A program made the translations under genes and the position numbers. Under the pieces are notes generated by a model, which was not told the DNA's origin, did not search any database, and saw only the letters and a list, made by a program, of their open reading frames with translations. Shown here one piece after another: positions 1 through 10,953 of a stretch of DNA of 64,000 bases. The stretch's first letter is position 1. Each line of letters starts with the position of its first letter. Origin of the DNA: Neckera pumila. Its lineage: Eukaryota > Streptophyta > Bryopsida > Hypnales > Neckeraceae. The stretch lies in the NCBI GenBank assembly GCA_963969595.1, contig OZ018416.1, positions 1,938,065 through 2,002,064 of the forward strand, written 5' to 3'.

Positions 1-250
1 TGAACTTTTAGTAGAGATTTATTTTTGAGAATTTTTTTGTATATTTTTTATACAATTTTTTCTTATATAAAATAGGGGTGTGAAAGTTATTTTCAACTTT
101 GCAGTGTATCTTTTTACTTCAAAAATTAGTAACTAATTATAATTAACTAATAAAATTATCAATAATTCAAGACATAAACTTTCAAAGTAGGAAAATCTAC
201 TCATATTTTTTTCTTTTTCTTTTATTTAAATTTTAGAACATAAGATAGGG
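1..250. other. AT-rich flank, no gene seen
   Basis: This stretch is strongly AT-rich and holds no open frame or recognisable repeat. Base composition changes sharply near position 250, where the GC-balanced Mutator-like element begins, so this is probably host flank or older repeat outside that element. Confidence 0.5.
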
Positions 251-293
251 GGTCCAAAATCTTAACGCACGCAGTTTTTAATGGACCTTCTAA

Positions 294-1777
294 GTGATCT
301 CCCCGGGCCCTAGCAGCGCTGACCAGGGTTTAGAGGAGAAAGTCATCAAGTTGCACATGCGAGAGGTACCACGGGCATGTGCATTAGGGGATGGGCAAGC
401 ATTTGTTCACGAGTGGAGAACAATTCTGAAAGGCAATGCAGGGATTTCCAAGGTGGTAGTGAACAACAACACCGCACTATCGGACGTTCCAGACGCAGTG
501 AAGTCCAAGTCCGATGAGAGTGGTCATGCAGGAAAATCTTCTGTAATGGCGGGACCCAACCTTCCACATGACGACGGCAACGACCTACAGTCGGTTGAAC
601 AGGACACCACTCGCGACCCACATGTCTTTGCAGACGAGGTCACGGAAGACACGCTCGATGCAGAGCGGTGAGACCTGTAGGGCTATGTAGTTCTGCGGTG
701 TAGACAATGCTCTTGTGTTATGCAGTGGTATGCCACTGCAAAACACTATGTCCCGCGGAACATGTTCTGCGTTGGACGCTTGTATACTTCAATGAACCGT
801 GCTTATTCACAGAGTTCATTCCAGTCGTAATCTACCGTCTTGCACTCATTGGCTTCATTCTCATCGTGGATTGCATTAGTTTAGTGTTGCGGTGAATTGT
901 CCAAAGTAACGATTACCTACTTCGTGTTGCAGGCTTGAAGGCGAACTCGACCACATTGTGAATATGGCAGGTGGGTGTGAGGTGTTCACGCTGCACTTCA
1001 GAGAAGCAAATCACTCTTGCTCTCTGGCCGTTCCGTGGGACACTTGGGCCCTTTTTGAATGGGATGGGTGGATTAGTTTTGCTCTTTTTGATTGGTTCCA
1101 CCATTGGTGCTTATTGCAGTACCCTTCTGAGCAATACCTGTTCTGCAGTCCGTTTCTTTTCAGCTCTCTAAAGAAATTCGCGACCGGCCAAAAGGAGACG
1201 TACAGCCTAGTTGAGGAGTTTTTAAGGAAGAAATTTCCACTTGACCGTGATCCCCCCATTTTGGTAGTGCCTGTTGTGGATGCGGGGCACTGGAGTTTAG
1301 CGGTCATGACGAGTGAGTCACAGCTATTCCATTTTGATTCACTGCATTCTGCTACATTGCACAACAACACGACTTTCTATTGACTTCTAGGTAAACTATA
1401 GGCTCAGAGATTAGGGATAACTCAACAGGACAAGAGGTACGGCTATGCCGTCGACCGGCGTTCTTGGAAGCGGCCGTCAGTGCTGGTGTAGAGTGACATG
1501 TGGGAGTGCGGATATTGGACCATGAAGTACACCTTGACATGCATCCGACAATGCCACAATGCTGTAAGGGAGCACTTAGTGCGTCAAAGGTATGTGATTC
1601 TAACGAGAAGTTTACCACTGGACATTTCCTCTTACATTCGCAGGACACGTGTTGAAGTGTGTAAGGCTGTTTCAGGTGTCGAAGCGGTTGACGGAGGATG
1701 GTGGGATCCAGATGCAGGACTGGGTTAAGAGAACTCTGTACCAAGTCCTGCGTAGCGTGCACGGTCCTGATGCTTAG
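294..1777 (+). pseudogene. Ulp1-like C48 cysteine protease of the MULE, broken
   Basis: A likely exon model is about 294-667, 932-969, 1121-1590 and 1643-1777, using GTGAG/GTGGG/GTATG donors and TTGCAG/CGCAG acceptors. The third exon carries the protease core: the His box GHWSLAVM (about 1285-1310), the Asp box FHFDSL (about 1327-1344) and the Cys box WECGYW, with TGC at 1507-1509. This order (His, Asp, Gln, Cys) is the Ulp1/SENP layout. The frame stays open across all three boxes except for TGA at 1381, TAG at 1399 and TAG at 1489. The TAG at 1489 lies six codons before the Cys, which is the usual spacing of the oxyanion-hole Gln. The N-terminal exon is unrecognised. Family members cleave ubiquitin-like modifiers; the role in transposition is unknown. 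The last exon reads in a different frame after splicing and ends at TAG 1775-1777. Confidence 0.75.
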
Positions 1778-2519
1778 TGGCAAGTATTCCTTAGCCCCGC
1801 TAAACCAAGATGCAGTATTGCAGAGCAGGACGCCGGCGATTCCGAATGCGAACTCCTAGAACACGGTCCGCTTGCAGGTGACGATTCCCTAGTGACCTCC
1901 ATTAGTGCCCGCAAAGGTTCCCGGAGTGCAAAAGGAGTAGAACATACCCGCAGTGTGCAGAGGTTGTCCCCGAGGAAGATCGATTACGCAAGTTCTTGAA
2001 TTATTTGGTAAGCTATTTAGATCTATGGTAGCTCTGAAGTCGTGCTGCTGTAAATTAGGCCCAAGTATATTGGGATAGGGTTCTGCTTCAACAATATGGC
2101 ATGCAAGAATTCATGCAGTGAGTTCATTCTAGTGCGGTACTGCAGTTGGTGGACCCCCCAGAGACGTCGTTGTGAAGTAACACTGGGGGCTGTATATATG
2201 CTACTTTCAGGTCCTCACGCTCCTATTGGGGTTTAGGGTCACATTTCAGTTTGTACTCCGGCTTGGACAACACAGTGGATGAACTCCACTTCTGTTAATG
2301 ATATTGTTAATTATATTATGTTCTGCCAATTAAATTGTGCTGCGCATTAGGATTCCCCTCGACACCAATAGGAGCCTCTAAGCAACGTTTTTTAGTTTGC
2401 TAAAATATTTGGTTCCAATTTTTTTTCTTAACATTTTATTTATTTATCTTGTAGTTTCCTTAATGCTTCAAAGCTCTGCGTTGCGCCAAGAGTGACCCTA
2501 CAATGCAGCGTGGAGTCCC
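1778..2519. other. Non-coding interior of the MULE
   Basis: No open frame is seen downstream of the protease pseudogene. The sequence is GC-balanced and then becomes AT-rich near 2280. It contains two copies of GTTCTGC (2080 and 2330) that belong to the element-wide motif described in the findings. It probably includes the protease gene's 3' untranslated region, but no clear polyadenylation site was found. Confidence 0.4.
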
Positions 2520-2880
2520 CCTATTTTTAAGAAATTAAAAAATAAATAAATAAAAATTTGTAGCAAAATGTATCCCATCCCAATTTTAAAAAAATAAAAA
2601 AAAACAATAAAAATGAATGGGTAGCAAAATGTATACCCTCCCAAACTCTAAAAAATTAAAAACAAAAAAAAAGGTAGCAAAATGTATGCCCTCCCAAATT
2701 TTAAAAAATTAAAAAAAAAAAAAAAAAAATTGGTAGCAAGATGTATTCCCTCCGAAGTTTTAAAAAATTAAAAAATAAATAAATAAAAAATGGTAGCAAA
2801 ATGTATTACCTTCCAATTCTTAAAATAAAAATAAAAAAAAAAAAAAAATAGATAGCAAAATGTATCCCGTCCCCCTTGCA
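2520..2880. repeat. A-rich minisatellite, about six ~60-bp units
   Basis: About six imperfect tandem units each begin with TAGCAAAATGTAT, followed by a short C-rich piece (CCCTCCCAA) and a long A/T tract. Unit starts lie near 2562, 2621, 2672, 2732, 2793 and 2853. Unit length varies because the A runs differ. The array sits between the two convergent genes of the Mutator-like element and is flanked by related GCGCCAAG and CTTGGCGCCAAG sequences at about 2480 and 2887. It looks like internal expansion within the element rather than centromeric satellite. Confidence 0.85.
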
Positions 2881-4156
2881 TTCCATCTTGGCGCCAAGGG
2901 GAGCTTCCAATGCCAGAAACATAACAAATCATAATAATTCTTCTAATGTTTAGATTTTACTTTATGTGCTTAGGAGCTCCTACTAGCCTTGATGGAAGGC
3001 ATGCAATTAGACTTCAGTCATAACCAATACACAATAATAGGTACAAAAATTTACCAAATATCATAAACTTTGATCTAATTTTTTGGATGGAAATCTAGAA
3101 AATGAAATGTGATTTGTAGCGGATTATGATCTTCAATAACTAAGGCGACCAAAATTGCAAGACAAAATTTCTAAGTGTACTTGTACATTTATTTATCTTC
3201 TTTCCAAAATGATAAAAAGGTAGAAAATGTACCATAATTCTGGAAAAATTTGGATGCATGAATTTAAACTTTGTCATTATAATGTTGATTTTTTTTTCGA
3301 ATTTCTTTTTTCTTATATTCTTTTTCCTATATGTTGTTCATTTCTAAATGACTTGAAATGTCCACCCTATGTAGCGAACTTTCCATGATGAATCACAATA
3401 AGGGTACCTCCACATAGGACCTTTCTTTATATATATGTGACCTTGTCAAGTGCAACTGCCCGCTTTTCATTGGGATTGCCGCTTTTTTTTTTTTCAAATC
3501 AGACGCTATTAGCTTGCAATGTGCAAGGTGGAAAGTTTAGATATCTCTTCCCGATCTTTTCAAAACAGTTTACTACAAGATCCTATGGGTTCTGTGTGTT
3601 CTCGACGTTTTAAATTTTTCCCGAATTGCACCCTCTTACATTCGCATGACAATGTTGTAGGAATTTCGGTGAAAACATAGTCAGTGTTTTTAAAAAAGTT
3701 ACTGGCATGTATAATCCATTATCAATTTGTGTAGTAAGCTTCTATATGAAACAGAAAACCACCTAACATCACTTCAGTGTGTGTTCTGAGTAACAAAGGT
3801 GACCCTGACCCCTAAGGAAAGCAGTGGCAGTAGAGCACTGGCTACAAAATCAGACAAGGGATACGGTGGAACCCACACACAACACTTAATCTCCCAGAAA
3901 CAGGATTGAGAGAATAAATCCACTGTTGTATCGAAATGCAGATAACAAAATGTTCACTCAGTCCATGTTCTGCAGTGCCTAGTCTTCTTGGACAAATCCA
4001 AAGAAGAAGGTTAATATGCGACAAAAAGAGGACCACATGAACGCATCAATTTACAGTTCATGCTCTAACGTATATCCATGCACGTGTTGCACACTGTGAG
4101 CAGAACTACACACAATGTTCTGCACATATGGTTCAGGAAGTCCTGTGCCAGTAGGG
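2881..4156. other. Spacer between the convergent MULE genes
   Basis: This stretch is AT-rich with no credible gene. It becomes GC-balanced again near 3750, where the 3' flank of the transposase begins. GTTCTGC motif copies occur at 3967, 4100 (reverse) and 4117. Confidence 0.4.
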
Positions 4157-7100
4157 TTATTTCTTAGGAGTCCTCGTACGTGAAGCCTTCCTGCTTTTCG
4201 ACTCCAAGAAACTATGGTACCTCTTCAGCAAGTTGTCCCCCGGAGTCCCCTCAAAAACCCGTGAGCTCGAGTTCTCTTCAACTCCAGCGAGGCCCCGGGC
4301 TACAAGTTCAATTTGCTTTCCCCTCGCGTTCTTCAGGTCTACAAGGAGGAAGTCAAAGAGCCGAGGGTGTTCCGCTGCACCGTCGACTAGAGCATCAAAC
4401 AATTTTGCCGCCGTAACCTTAGGATCTTGAGCTTTTTGAACGGCCTCGGCACCAGTGTGCAGAACGTTTACTGCGCAATTCTTTAGTACCCAGTCATCTA
4501 TGGCAGTGGCGTTCTCAAGCTCCGGGAACATGTTCTGCATTGTTTTGGACGCCTCTTGACGTGGATGAAAGCACTGGGACAGCGGAATCTCCTTCTCCAC
4601 TCCGTACGAAGTATCGGCCTCTCTGACAAGAAGTCCATCTGAAACCTCCGGGTGTAGGAGACGGAACACTTTCATTGTATGTTTGCAGATCATGCCCTGC
4701 AGTCCAACAAGACAGTCACATTGGGCCCACTCTGAATCAGGTCCAAAGATGGTCCAAACCTTGGGAGCGTGGTTGATGGAGCTAACAACCGCAATGTCCT
4801 TCCCATCCGGGTAGATAGTCACTGCCGAATCCGGAATGGTTTTGGTCCGGACTATCGCAGTGGCAACAATCCCCTCTTGGTTCTTATTCCGCACGAACCC
4901 ATAGACCTTGCACTGCACTGCGTACCAATAATGGGTGCATACATCTCCCACAAGATGGAAAATGAGCCAATCTAATCTTCTACCATCAAACCGTTTGCGG
5001 GAGGACTTCAAAATGCTTTTCAAGTTCCCGTGGTAGGACTCGATAGCAGCATTCGTGTTATGCCCCGCGTGTGGAATCGTCCGGTTGCTCACGCACCACA
5101 TTCCTGCCTTGTTCCGCCAGTGTTTTTTCATGTAGTTCATGAAGGTGGTAGCATTCGGGCGTTCTTTAGAAAGGGTGTCAAGTGCTTGCTGCGCCCAGAG
5201 GACAGGATCGCAGTCCATCGGCAGTCCTTTGCCGTACATGATGTCACCAATCGCGTTCAGCACATACGCCCGCTCTCCAATAGTCGAAATTTTCTTCACC
5301 GCATTCTCTTTCCAGGCCTTCCGAACATGCCAGAGGCACAGGAAAATTGCACAATGCGGCCAAATTGTCTTGCATAATCCTTATCGTCTTAAACATTGGC
5401 ATCTAGTTTTCAGAAGTTATACGCTTGAGCTCAAAGAATTTTCTAGAGTCCACCCTAAACTGAAAATACATAAAACTTAAATGCTGCGTGCTTTCAATTT
5501 CAGGTGGTGGTCCTGCACATGTATCTAAGGATGTCCTATTGTACATGGCTGTGTACAGCCGAGTACGACTAAAGCTACGTGGACATTGACAATTCTTCCT
5601 AAGATGAAAGTGTATCCATAACTAAAACCGGGCAGAAGTACCTGAGCACATTTATCTCAGCTTGAGCATTGTCGACGATAATTGATGTCGGAGACCAGGA
5701 CCGGTGGTCTTTAAGTACTCGATTCTGCAGCTCTTGGAGAACGTACCGTAGGTCCTGCTCTCGGCACTGGGAGATGACGAAGAATGCAACTAGAATTCCG
5801 TTTTTCCACTCGTCAAAAACCATCACCGTGTACAAGGAGTACTGCAGTCTATACTCATTGTCAGACCATCTCATATTGTCTATTTCTTCTAGCTCTAAGT
5901 GGAGGGGAAAACTTCTTTCGAGTTTTAACCCTGGAAGCAATGATGCAGAACCCAGAAACTTCATTATAATTAGAGCTGTCTACCGGAATCGAAGCAACTG
6001 GGAGTGCTTGAGAGTAGTGAGGCGCACCCGAATAACGGATGTGCCAAACGTGGCATCAATGGAGAGCGCGCTGTTGTGCCCGCACTTCGCAAGCATCTCC
6101 AATTGCCATGGAGTTTGTATCCCTAGAGTGAATGGTGTATCGTCCTGCTTCTTTTCATTCAGATCTAGGAGGCCATGTTCTCGGTAGCAGAACACTGAGT
6201 CTGGGTTCTCGTCAACCCACATCTTCACACTTCTGGGATCACTGGCATGCCTCTGCCAAAGCGCTTTGTCTCTCGTTTTGGCAAGGTTTCGGACGTCCTG
6301 TGCCTGCACGAATGTGTCCCTACTAACCTCGCCGCTCTCTGCTACCAAGTTCTTCACAAACATCTTATGCTATTGCATGACCTGGGAAGGGGACAGACCA
6401 AGCCAGAGAAGGTTCATCAAGTGTTTCTTCATCTCGTCTGAAAGCGCAGAACCCAGACTGTCCTTGAATCCGGGAACCCGGACTCCGTGAACAACATGAC
6501 CTTCTTTGTTGGTATGGTGGGGATGGCGGTAGATGATCTGGCAGATTTCTGGGTCCTGGTATAGCTGCTTGGCAAAGAAACAGCACTGGCATCCTCGTTT
6601 TATTGATCTTTCGGATTGCTTCTTACCAATTCTCTTCCGCTTTCCTTGACTCGGTTATGTAGTAGGAAAAACATCATACTCAGGAACTACCTTCTTGCCT
6701 CTCCGTTTACCCATGCTGTTCTCTGCAACCTTCTTTCTTTTCTTGGTTGACGAGTCCAGAACTGCTTGGACGTCTTGTGGCACAACTTCGGAGTGGTTCT
6801 GCGGCCCAAAGCAGCAGTGGTATCTGCAGTATCAATGCAAACGAGGATGCAAATGTCAATCAGTGAAACTAGACCGAAGTTTTGAACAGTTACTCCTGCT
6901 TAATCATGGAGAGCCAGTGTGCATGTTGCCCTGTCAAGGTGGCCACAGATTGCATGAATTTGTTTGGTGACTTGCAGGACAGAACCTTCACACCCTTGCA
7001 AGTTGGATACCCTAATTCTTAAGCCGACACGTTGGATAAGAGTTTCCAGTTGCACTTACTGGATAATTTGGGAAGCGGAGTAAGCCTGTGGTCTGGCTAA

Positions 7101-7502
7101 TGACCCTTCGGCATTTTTCTTCTTTACGTGGTGGTTGAAGGTAGCTAGGTATTTGGGGTTCTGTTGCTGCCCTTCGACAAAATCTTCTAATCGTTCCCAG
7201 GGAATGGCTGCAATTTTGGAGATGACGACAGAACAATTGCCAGTGGTCTCATGCAGAATCCAAACGAGGTCAGCGTACCTGATGAGGCCCGGTTTCGGGT
7301 ACTGCACCATGTCCTACATTCCTCGAACGAGCTCCGCCTCGTGCTCTGGGTCATAAGCTCCAGCTGCCTCTCGCTTCTCCTCCTCAAATGCTGATGATTC
7401 GAAGTCATTGGTGGACTCCATGATCGCCGTCGAGGAAGTACCATAAAATTTGGAAGACACGACGCGCACTCCGATGGCAGGACACCCGTACGAAGGAGAC
7501 AC
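4157..7502 (-). pseudogene. MULE transposase with SWIM zinc finger, broken
   Basis: Reading leftward, exon 1 (7502-7060) ends at a GTAAGT donor and joins in phase to exon 2 (from 6823, after CTGCAG). Exon 2 has basic stretches (KKRKK, KRRGKK), a Cys-rich start (KRGCQC) and DATFGT, the first catalytic Asp region (about 6050). Exon 3 (to 5642) carries LYTVMVFDEWKNG and IIVDNAQAEI, the second Asp region. Exon 4 (from about 5370) carries CLWHVRKAW, NAAIESYHG and a SWIM finger (CDC then CKH, about 4680-4720), ending at 4157. This order is typical of MULE transposases, which cut and join element ends. In-frame stops are TAG 7314-7316, TAA 6655-6657 and TAG 6370-6372, with a possible TAA at 5381-5383 near the exon 3-4 junction. 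The true N-terminus is unclear, and the exon 2-3 junction is not resolved. Confidence 0.85.
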
Positions 7503-7649
7503 TGAACTCTAAATTCCGTTGTGTTTCGCACTGTTGCTCTCGTGACATGCAGATCGGTGTTGCGAAGCATGTGTAATACGTTGACTACGTAGTATACCTC
7601 CTCTATACAATCATCTAAGTAGGCATAGCACGGATTACATGACACGCTC

Positions 7650-8430
7650 TAAATCCTACCTAAAGAAATAATACAATAAAATAGTCCCTACGAACGTGTG
7701 CAGTCCACTGCGAACATGCGCCAAAACAGGAAAACGGCAAAGCGGCAACAGTAGCGCCGGCAAATACCTAGGAGCAGCCCCGAAACCCTAAATCGCCGGC
7801 GCCAACAGGGTTATGGGTGTGATATAGGAAATCGAGTAAACCTAAAACCGCATGCAGAACATCCCGGACATTTTCAACAGTCTGTTCATCGTGGTTGCGA
7901 AATACATTCATCATTTTTATTTCAAGTGGAACAGAAAAATGCCTAAAGCACAGTAGTTGTGAAACTCCACTTCGTGAGGAGGGACGACGGAGCTGATTTT
8001 TGGCAGTACGTCATGGAGCAGCCGGAAATGCAGAACGTCTGCTTGCATTCGACTTCCTGCAATTAATTCACCGTCATCATTCGTGAACCCCCAAGCCGTC
8101 CCGTCGAGGCGCGCAGGACGTCATTTCGCGCTGGACGTCATTCATTCCCTCCATCGGGGTCCTCTCCGTTGGGTTCACGGAAATCGTCATCGCATCGGGG
8201 AGCGCCCTCCGCACTTTCCCAAAGAATCGAGCTGTCCTTTGTGGGTCGGCCAAGCCGCGGCGTGCAGGCCGGGCCCGACCTGGACCCCGCGTGCCACGTC
8301 AAGCGGGCCTACAAAGGATGGCACGATTTAACGTCCTGCAAAGGAAAAGGGAAACGGAAAATGAATCCTCACGGCAACGACTCATCATCAATGGTGATTC
8401 AGGATTACAGTGCCTTTTGACATTAATGCA
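7650..8430. other. GC-rich right end of the MULE, likely transposase promoter/terminal region
   Basis: This is the most GC- and CpG-rich part of the element and lies upstream of the minus-strand transposase. It contains two copies of GGACGTCATT (near 8108 and 8131) and a further ACGTCAT near 8008; ACGT cores are bZIP-type sites. Reverse copies of GTTCTGC lie at 7854 and 8030. The short open frames here show no family features. Promoter function is inferred from position only. Confidence 0.35.
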
Positions 8431-9580
8431 TTGAAATTGACAGAAAATTGCATAATGGATTGGACGGAATTGGGACCAAATATAGGTTGATGGAATTAGG
8501 AAGCTGATGATAATGAGACTAATTTACTTTATGTGCCAAAATATTTTCTTTTTAGAGCACAAAAGGGTTTTGGCAACTAAAATTATTGGTGTAACACTAT
8601 AGAAATGTTGCAAAAATTTCACTTGTAATATTCCAAACATTTATACATACCAAAAAATATTTAATTTATGTCTGAATCTGACCTTCACGTAGGGTACTCT
8701 TTCTTCTTCTATTTTCCTTGAGAAAGAATTATCCGTGTGTATAATTTATACAACCGGCTCTTCTCCTCATTCAATTGTTTCTTTATCATTTGTGGCGTTT
8801 AGGGCGCATTTTTTGGCTTTTTAGTTTATACAACCGTGAAGTTTTTCGCTTGAAAACTTCAACGTTTTTGAAAATTGGATGAAATCTCCAAACCGTGGAT
8901 GAAAATAGAATTATGGATAAGCGATTTGTGCTAATGTGATATTTTCTATTCAATATATGGATGAATGTTGAAATTTAAAGCTCTACTACAACATTTTTAT
9001 TGCTACTTTGGCACTTCATAAAAAATGAAAAAAATATCATAGTAACGTTAGAGAAGTAATTTATGGACTCCACTTGTTGTTCATGCTCTTGGGCCCCCTA
9101 GAAGCCTTTAGGAAGGAACAAGAACATTGTTAGAATTGTGTGATTTTCTCATAAGGTAACTATAGAGAAGCATTCCAAACCGTTAGTTCTTCTCTCCTTA
9201 TTCAATAGGTGGTTCAAATGATGATTTAATGAAAATAATAGCCTCCTCAAGGAAAAAATAATTCAAGTAGTTTTGTAGTAGTTTATGATATCACACACTT
9301 TTTGATGAAATTTTAAAGCTTGAAAGGATTGGATACTCCTACTCATATATGCCATGAGACTCCTTAACAACCACCTTTGAAGCACAAAAATGCTTCCATT
9401 TCCATTCGTTGCTCTTGTTCAAAAGTTGTGATGTTTTTTTTGATGAATTTGTAACTATGTTGGTGCAGAAAATAGATTGTGACGCTTTAGAACATTCCTA
9501 TCTTAATTGATGCCAAACATGACAAAAGGAAGAAATAACTATAATCTTGTTTGAAATTGTCGCAAGTAAAGAATTTGTTT
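8431..9580. other. AT-rich intergenic sequence
   Basis: No gene was found. The part at about 8860-9050 is a diverged copy of sequence near 50,630-50,805 and is listed separately as a dispersed repeat. Confidence 0.5.
8860..9050 (+). repeat. Dispersed repeat, copy 1 (partner near 50,630)
   Basis: Shared blocks occur in the same order here and at 50,630-50,805: GATGAAATC, GGATGAAAATAGAATTAT or its variant, ATTTTCTAT, ATGGATGAATGTT, and CACTTCAT followed by AAAATGAAAAAA. The two copies are diverged, so this is an old repeat family of unknown class with no coding capacity visible. Confidence 0.6.
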
Positions 9581-9587
9581 GTCTTAG

Positions 9588-10165
9588 AGCCGCTTTATAT
9601 CTAGAGGCCGGGTCAATTTTCCTTGAGGTCAACTACACAAAATTTCAACCCCTTTTGGACTCAAGGCCATCCTCTACTACTCATTATAATAAGATTGTAA
9701 TGGAGGCAACTCTCCCATATGTAAAGGCTTTGGGGCCAAGAAGCCAAGCCGATCAATAAAATCATGAAGGAAAAAAAGAGAGAGGGGCTGAAAATTTCAG
9801 GGCCGCTTTACACCTAGAGGCCGGACCAATTTCCTTTGAGGCCAATAGCACAAAATCCAATGGATCTGATTTGCAAAAAAATAATAACATTTTATAAAAA
9901 AAGTTTTTTTTAATTGAAATTTGACATTGGACCCAAGGCCAAGAATTGACCTCCCATTTTTTATGCACCCAATTTGACAAATTTAGGCCATATTAGATCA
10001 TGTCTTTTTTGAATAAAAAATCCGTTCTACCAAATTGGCCCGACCTCTAGGTGTAAAGGGTTTGGGGTTGATTTCATCCTTTTATCCAATCAAAAGTCAA
10101 AATTTTGGGCCTCTGACACAACAAATTGGCTCGGCCTCTAAGTGTAAAGCAACCTTAATAAGTCC
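9588..10165. repeat. Clustered direct and inverted copies of a ~60-bp unit (foldback-like)
   Basis: The unit GCCGCTTTACACCTAGAGGC plus about 40 bp more occurs directly at about 9588-9649 and 9802-9860. Inverted versions, with GACCTCTAGGTGTAAAG or GGCCTCTAAGTGTAAAG, occur at about 10,030-10,060 and 10,120-10,160. Two direct plus two inverted copies within 600 bp suggest a degraded foldback or MITE cluster. No clear target duplication was found. Confidence 0.65.
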
Positions 10166-10953
10166 CACACTATGTATTTAAGAGCAAAGCAAGTGACACC
10201 AGGACTATAACTATAAACCGTTTCACAATACATGTATACCACATTGTATCCATATTTGCTCACAGACAATGAAAAAAAAAAAAAAAAAATTCAAATACAA
10301 TGAGTATTCACCGTATGAAATTGCAAATTTAATACTACATAGACCCCTTTCATCACTATGTACCAAACTCTGAAATGTACTCACAATCATTCAGATATAT
10401 TTTTTTCACTTTATAAAAATCCCTTGCTCTCCTTTGTGCATGGCGTTTGGAACTAAAAAGTTATGGATTTTTTAAAATTAAAAATTGAATTGAATTATCT
10501 TTTACTTTGAAAAAAACGTAACTTTTACATTGTGTGTCAAAACGTCACAAAGCAAAGCCTTTAATTGCCATCCTTTGTGCATAGAACTTTCTATTTATGC
10601 CAAGAATGCAATCTCTCACACTACGGTGAGAAGATGTTGAACTTAAAAGTTTTATTGAATAAAAAAATTATAATTATATTTTTACTTTTATTTTGATTGT
10701 GCCAATGGCACAAAGTATACTAGTCTATATCTTAAATTAGGTTGTTTATACTTGTTTTGTTTGTTTTTTTGTTACTTGTGAGATCTTCTTGGACCATGTG
10801 TCCCTTCATCGCGTTTTGGTACCATCAGAACAATGAGGAGGTGTGTGTGGATTTTGTTTTGTGACGTTCCAATTCATAGAAGAAAAGATATTAAAGTTCA
10901 AAAAAAATTATGAATTAAAAAATTAGAAAGTTACATTTACTGTACTTTGGTTG

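Larger units (their letters stand above)
250..8430. mobile_element. Decayed Mutator-like element with Ulp1 protease and MULE transposase
   Basis: A GC-balanced block lies between AT-rich sequences and carries two convergent decayed genes: a Ulp1/C48 protease on + (about 294-1777) and a MULE transposase on - (about 7502-4157). A short A-rich tandem repeat separates them. Known family fact: some plant Mutator-like elements, such as the Kaonashi group, carry Ulp1-like protease genes beside the transposase. Seen here: both proteins keep family motifs but contain several in-frame stops, so the copy is not autonomous. I did not find convincing terminal inverted repeats or a 9-bp target duplication, so the borders rest on base composition only. 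The end at 7650-8430 is especially GC-rich and could be the terminal and promoter part. Confidence 0.75.

Noticed and set aside
958..1120. N-terminal part of the 141-codon protease frame
   Set aside because: A GTGGGTGTG donor at about 970 and a TTATTGCAG acceptor at about 1120 make this an intron; the family-like protein begins after it.
2520..2880. CRISPR-like appearance of the repeated units with variable spacers
   Set aside because: The spacers are only A/T tracts and the context is a plant transposon; this is a minisatellite.
6695..6970. Plus-strand frame with CKRGCKC, looking like a Cys-rich peptide
   Set aside because: It is antisense to the N-terminal part and intron of the minus-strand transposase, and the exon join there (7060 to 6823) is well supported in phase.
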